A stretch of 5,218 nucleotides of DNA, taken from Hyphomicrobiales bacterium. Its GTDB lineage: Bacteria > Pseudomonadota > Alphaproteobacteria > Rhizobiales > HXMU1428-3. The stretch spans positions 1 to 5,218 of the forward strand of contig JAJFHW010000363.1 of NCBI GenBank assembly GCA_021775385.1, in the 5' to 3' direction. Of the stretch, positions 5,181 through 5,218 are shown piece after piece. Positions within the stretch are counted from its first letter, which is position 1. Each line of letters starts with the position of its first letter. The position numbers and the translations under genes are program-made. Below the pieces are notes generated by a model. It was given only the letters and a program-made list of their open reading frames with translations, was not told the origin of the DNA and did not search any database.

Positions 5181-5218
5181 ATGATACTGCGTTGTTTAAA
5201 GAAATTAACGGCTGTAGT
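5181..5218 (+). CDS. Start of an unidentified gene, truncated by the window end
   Basis: Only 12 codons and two further bases are present: MILRCLKKLTAV, next residue Val whatever the third base. An in-frame TAA at 5175-5177 makes ATG 5181 the first start, and GGAGAG lies upstream. The beginning, with basic residues followed by hydrophobic ones, could open a signal peptide or membrane segment, but too little is visible to identify a family. It could also be a chance frame. It is separated from trmJ by 126 bp containing two hairpins, so it may have its own transcription start. Confidence 0.4.
   Translation, partial: MILRCLKKLTAV

Overview
The window is AT-rich (about 35-40% GC, estimated by eye on a few lines). 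It carries four complete genes and the start of a fifth, all on the + strand. The organism is most likely a low-GC, free-living alphaproteobacterium. Two proteins support this. The TrmJ-type methyltransferase has the 'RDGWP' stretch I associate with alphaproteobacterial members. The histidine kinase phosphoacceptor domain resembles the PleC/DivJ/PdhS group ('MSHELRTPLNSILGFSE', then 'GP' and a 'KYIDFASDI' helix). This placement comes from recognition, not from a search, and I cannot name a genus.

Left half (1-3688), an envelope-sensing pair. A secreted FecR-domain protein (58-1293) is followed after 79 bp by a CHASE2-PAS-HisKA-HATPase membrane sensor kinase (1373-3688). The FecR domain of the first protein is joined to a very basic Lys/Arg-rich segment of about 140 residues. 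It ends in a Gly/Asn-only tail encoded by a 21-bp tandem repeat whose last five copies are identical in sequence. FecR-domain and CHASE2 proteins often occur side by side in bacteria. The simplest reading is that the FecR protein sits outside the inner membrane and feeds a signal to the extracytoplasmic CHASE2 domain. No response regulator is encoded here, so the kinase would act on a partner elsewhere.

Right half (3689-5054). A 132-bp intergenic region rich in dyad symmetry leads into an HxlR-family winged-helix regulator with a cysteine-rich N-terminus (3821-4273). Its last codons overlap by 11 bp with a GTG-started TrmJ-type tRNA 2'-O-methyltransferase (4263-5054), which makes translational coupling likely.

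Right edge (5055-5218). A 126-bp gap contains a long imperfect hairpin and a short GC-containing hairpin, followed by a Shine-Dalgarno-like GGAGAG and an ATG at 5181 that opens a truncated reading frame of unknown identity. No tRNA, rRNA, CRISPR array, insertion sequence or integrase was seen. The longest stretch without a gene is 132 bp.
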